Shown here piece by piece: positions 62,428 to 64,000 of a DNA stretch of 64,000 nucleotides (its first letter is position 1; the number at the start of each line of letters is the position of its first letter). The position numbers were made by a program, and so were the translations under genes. The notes below the pieces were generated by a model. The model did not search any database. It was given only the letters and a program-made list of their open reading frames with translations, and had not been told where the DNA came from. The DNA is from Hyunsoonleella pacifica (GTDB lineage Bacteria; Bacteroidota; Bacteroidia; Flavobacteriales; Flavobacteriaceae): positions 98,297-162,296 of the forward strand of contig NZ_SIRS01000006.1 of the NCBI RefSeq assembly GCF_004310335.1, in the 5' to 3' direction.

Positions 62428-64000
62428 CTATCTTGGTAAACCAGTGATTTTGAATAAAAAAGAGCCTTCAAAATCTGAAAGACCTTCAGCGATAGCCGTA
62501 GGATCAAAGAATGCTTGACCATCTGCTCTTATTGCAGTATCAATTTTATCAACTTCCCATCCATGAACTTGAACACCACACAAATATGTTGGTTCAGAAG
62601 CGTTAATAATATCTGTAACATCAATCATACCAGTAATCTCCCATTTACCGCCTCCGCCGTACTCCGGGTTGTTATCTTCATCACACTCTAAAACTGTAGA
62701 AAGGGCTCCAGTAGCTATTTCATACTTATATAATTTTGCCCAACCTTGAATTGCTGTATTTTGGTTAAAATAACCGTTAGGGTCTTCTTGGATATATACG
62801 TAATTTTCTGTAACAAGAATGTTGTCAGGACTATGGAAACCATCAGCTATACCACCAACTTTATCTCCATCAAGAATACAAGTTATTTTACAATCTCCAG
62901 TAGGGTCATCATCATTTAATTCAACCATATAAATGCGACCAAAAGTTGTACCTCTTTTAGCTAAATCTGGATTATCACTTCTGTAACGTCCGGTAACACA
63001 GAAAAATAATGCTCTTTCGTTATCAGCAGAACCTTTTCTCCAATCTATATCCTCAATTCTTTGAAAACCTATTACAGAAGCGTCTATAGCTTCTTGATTT
63101 AATTCATCTTTCGTTCTTTCTGTCATTTCTACCCACTCAGCATCATAAGTTACTCCTTCAGCCATCCCCATTTCAAATAAAAGACCTCCTTGACCAGGCT
63201 CAGATTCAACAGGGTTTTTTCCTTTTAAAACAAATAAGTCTCCGGCAAATAAATCTCCTCTTGCCCCAACATACATACCCAAGTGACCTTCTGGGTACGA
63301 ATTGTTACTATCATCATCTCCAATGATAGCTACGGTTTTTCCTGGATATGCATTTTTGCCTATAACAACGGCATTTTCAGTAGCCCACTCTCCCATAGCA
63401 GCAGATCTTGTAGCGAAAGACGCTAAACCTGGATCCTTGTAAGGATCAACAACATATACACCTTGAGCACCAGCTCCTTGACCTACCCATTCTCCTCCTG
63501 AAAGATACATCGGACCAAAACCATGCTCTTCTTTAGAAATACCAGAACCAGAGCACATGGCAGTAAATGCAGTTGCTGTAGAGTTTACAATATAGTCTCC
63601 TTCCATAGGTTGTAATTCCTTGTTCACTTTAATTCTGGCTATAGAGAAATCTCTTTCTAAATTTACAATGAAAGAGTAGGTGTCATCTCCATTGTCAAAT
63701 AATGCGCAACCATCAGTATAAGAGCCATAAACAAAACTAGGGTCTGAAGGCAAAATGTCTTGTGATGTTAATAGCATTTCAACATTCACAGAAGCGTCTT
63801 TAACGTCAAATACTTTGTTAGCATCTACAACTGAAGTGGTTAATGGGTCTAGATTTGGTGGCATAAAATCTTCTCCATCTTGTCCGTCCTCTCCGTCTTG
63901 CCCATCAATACCGTCAATACCGTCTTTCCCATCTTTGCCGTCTTCAATATCGCAACTTATTATTGATAAAGGAATAATTGCTAAAGCAATTACTAGCGAT
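62428..64000 (-). CDS. PhoX-like (DUF839-type) lipoprotein with collagen-like tether, 5' end outside the window
   Basis: The frame continues through the apparent start at 63864 to the right edge, adding a signal peptide ending LSIISC (lipidation Cys) and eight G-x-D triplets. The mature region looks like the six-bladed propeller of DUF839/PhoX enzymes: QRIEDIDWRKG is in the place of the R-P-E-D-x-x-W-type block, and FHSPDNILVTENYVYIQEDPNG follows. PhoX is a secreted calcium/iron alkaline phosphatase, but I cannot verify its metal ligands, so phosphatase activity is uncertain. It ends six bases before the ATG of the cytochrome c peroxidase gene, a likely operon. Confidence 0.68.
   Translation of the reverse strand, partial: SLVIALAIIPLSIISCDIEDGKDGKDGIDGIDGQDGEDGQDGEDFMPPNLDPLTTSVVDANKVFDVKDASVNVEMLLTSQDILPSDPSFVYGSYTDGCALFDNGDDTYSFIVNLERDFSIARIKVNKELQPMEGDYIVNSTATAFTAMCSGSGISKEEHGFGPMYLSGGEWVGQGAGAQGVYVVDPYKDPGLASFATRSAAMGEWATENAVVIGKNAYPGKTVAIIGDDDSNNSYPEGHLGMYVGARGDLFAGDLFVLKGKNPVESEPGQGGLLFEMGMAEGVTYDAEWVEMTERTKDELNQEAIDASVIGFQRIEDIDWRKGSADNERALFFCVTGRYRSDNPDLAKRGTTFGRIYMVELNDDDPTGDCKITCILDGDKVGGIADGFHSPDNILVTENYVYIQEDPNGYFNQNTAIQGWAKLYKYEIATGALSTVLECDEDNNPEYGGGGKWEITGMIDVTDIINASEPTYLCGVQVHGWEVDKIDTAIRADGQAFFDPTAIAEGLSDFEGSFLFKITGLPR
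63868..63939 (-). repeat. Collagen-like G-x-D repeat tract
   Basis: Eight consecutive Gly-x-Asp codon triplets (x = Lys, Lys, Ile, Ile, Gln, Glu, Gln, Glu) directly after the lipidated cysteine and four residues, giving a nine-base period. Confidence 0.92.

Noticed and set aside
1-64000. rRNA, tRNA, tmRNA or riboswitch genes
   Set aside because: No stretch with their conserved cores was recognised by eye; a covariance-model search would be needed to exclude small or divergent RNAs.

Overview
The window is chromosomal DNA from a low-GC, probably marine member of the Flavobacteriaceae (phylum Bacteroidota). This rests on strong A+T bias, the rpmB-rpmG-DUF4295-ftsY ribosomal/SRP block, a bacillithiol-linked YtxJ protein, SusC/OMP-type barrels with carboxypeptidase-like N-terminal domains, and Bacteroidota-type promoters (TTG ... 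TAnnTTTG). No rRNA, tRNA, CRISPR array, phage or transposase gene was found.

Layout. 1-8 kb: end of a MATE exporter, a PAP2 phosphatase, MeaB, DUF2911 and DUF2891 proteins, and a large secreted tricorn-like protease. 8-11.6 kb: an operon of an Nramp-fold transporter with the three 5-oxoprolinase subunits (pxpABC). 11.6-19.1 kb: deoC, a TetR regulator and thioesterase sharing a 16-bp operator, clpB, ytxJ, a gamma-glutamylcyclotransferase-like gene and a long RluA-type pseudouridine synthase. 19.2-29 kb: an accessory stretch of small metabolic and regulatory genes (Ntn amidase, monooxygenase/AraC pair, sulfatase, Crp-family regulator with DoxX and FMN reductase, DUF1330 proteins, Lrp/LysE pair). 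Two of its units are bounded by private inverted repeats and followed by attC-like imperfect palindromes.

29-38.4 kb: a lipoprotein; an ECF sigma factor, likely anti-sigma factor and secreted repeat protein in one operon; an M23-domain protein; DUF985 cupin; sterol-desaturase homologue; WYL regulator; VOC protein; double-FKBP lipoprotein. 38.5-50 kb: htpG, a KAS III enzyme, an outer-membrane receptor, a CoA-binding protein, a sodium:solute symporter, recR, a GT2 glycosyltransferase and an E2 acyltransferase. 50-59 kb: a DnaQ-like exonuclease, FAH-family hydrolase, Hpt protein, cinA, rpmB, rpmG, DUF4295, ftsY, a methyltransferase, a serine hydrolase and rimO. 59-64 kb: a CarboxypepD_reg-like protein, a di-heme cytochrome c peroxidase and a PhoX-like lipoprotein with a collagen-like tether that runs off the right edge.

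Most notable: (1) the transporter fused into the pxpABC operon has the Nramp fold signatures but has lost the metal ligands (DPGN is GPGT, MPH is VPY), which makes it a candidate 5-oxoproline or other organic-substrate carrier; (2) the ECF operon ends in a secreted protein with three and a half 19-residue repeats carrying an aromatic stripe every four residues; (3) the cassette-like accessory units; (4) the identical-arm operators in front of the TetR gene and its neighbouring thioesterase. All functional statements come from reading motifs and gene order; no database search was run.
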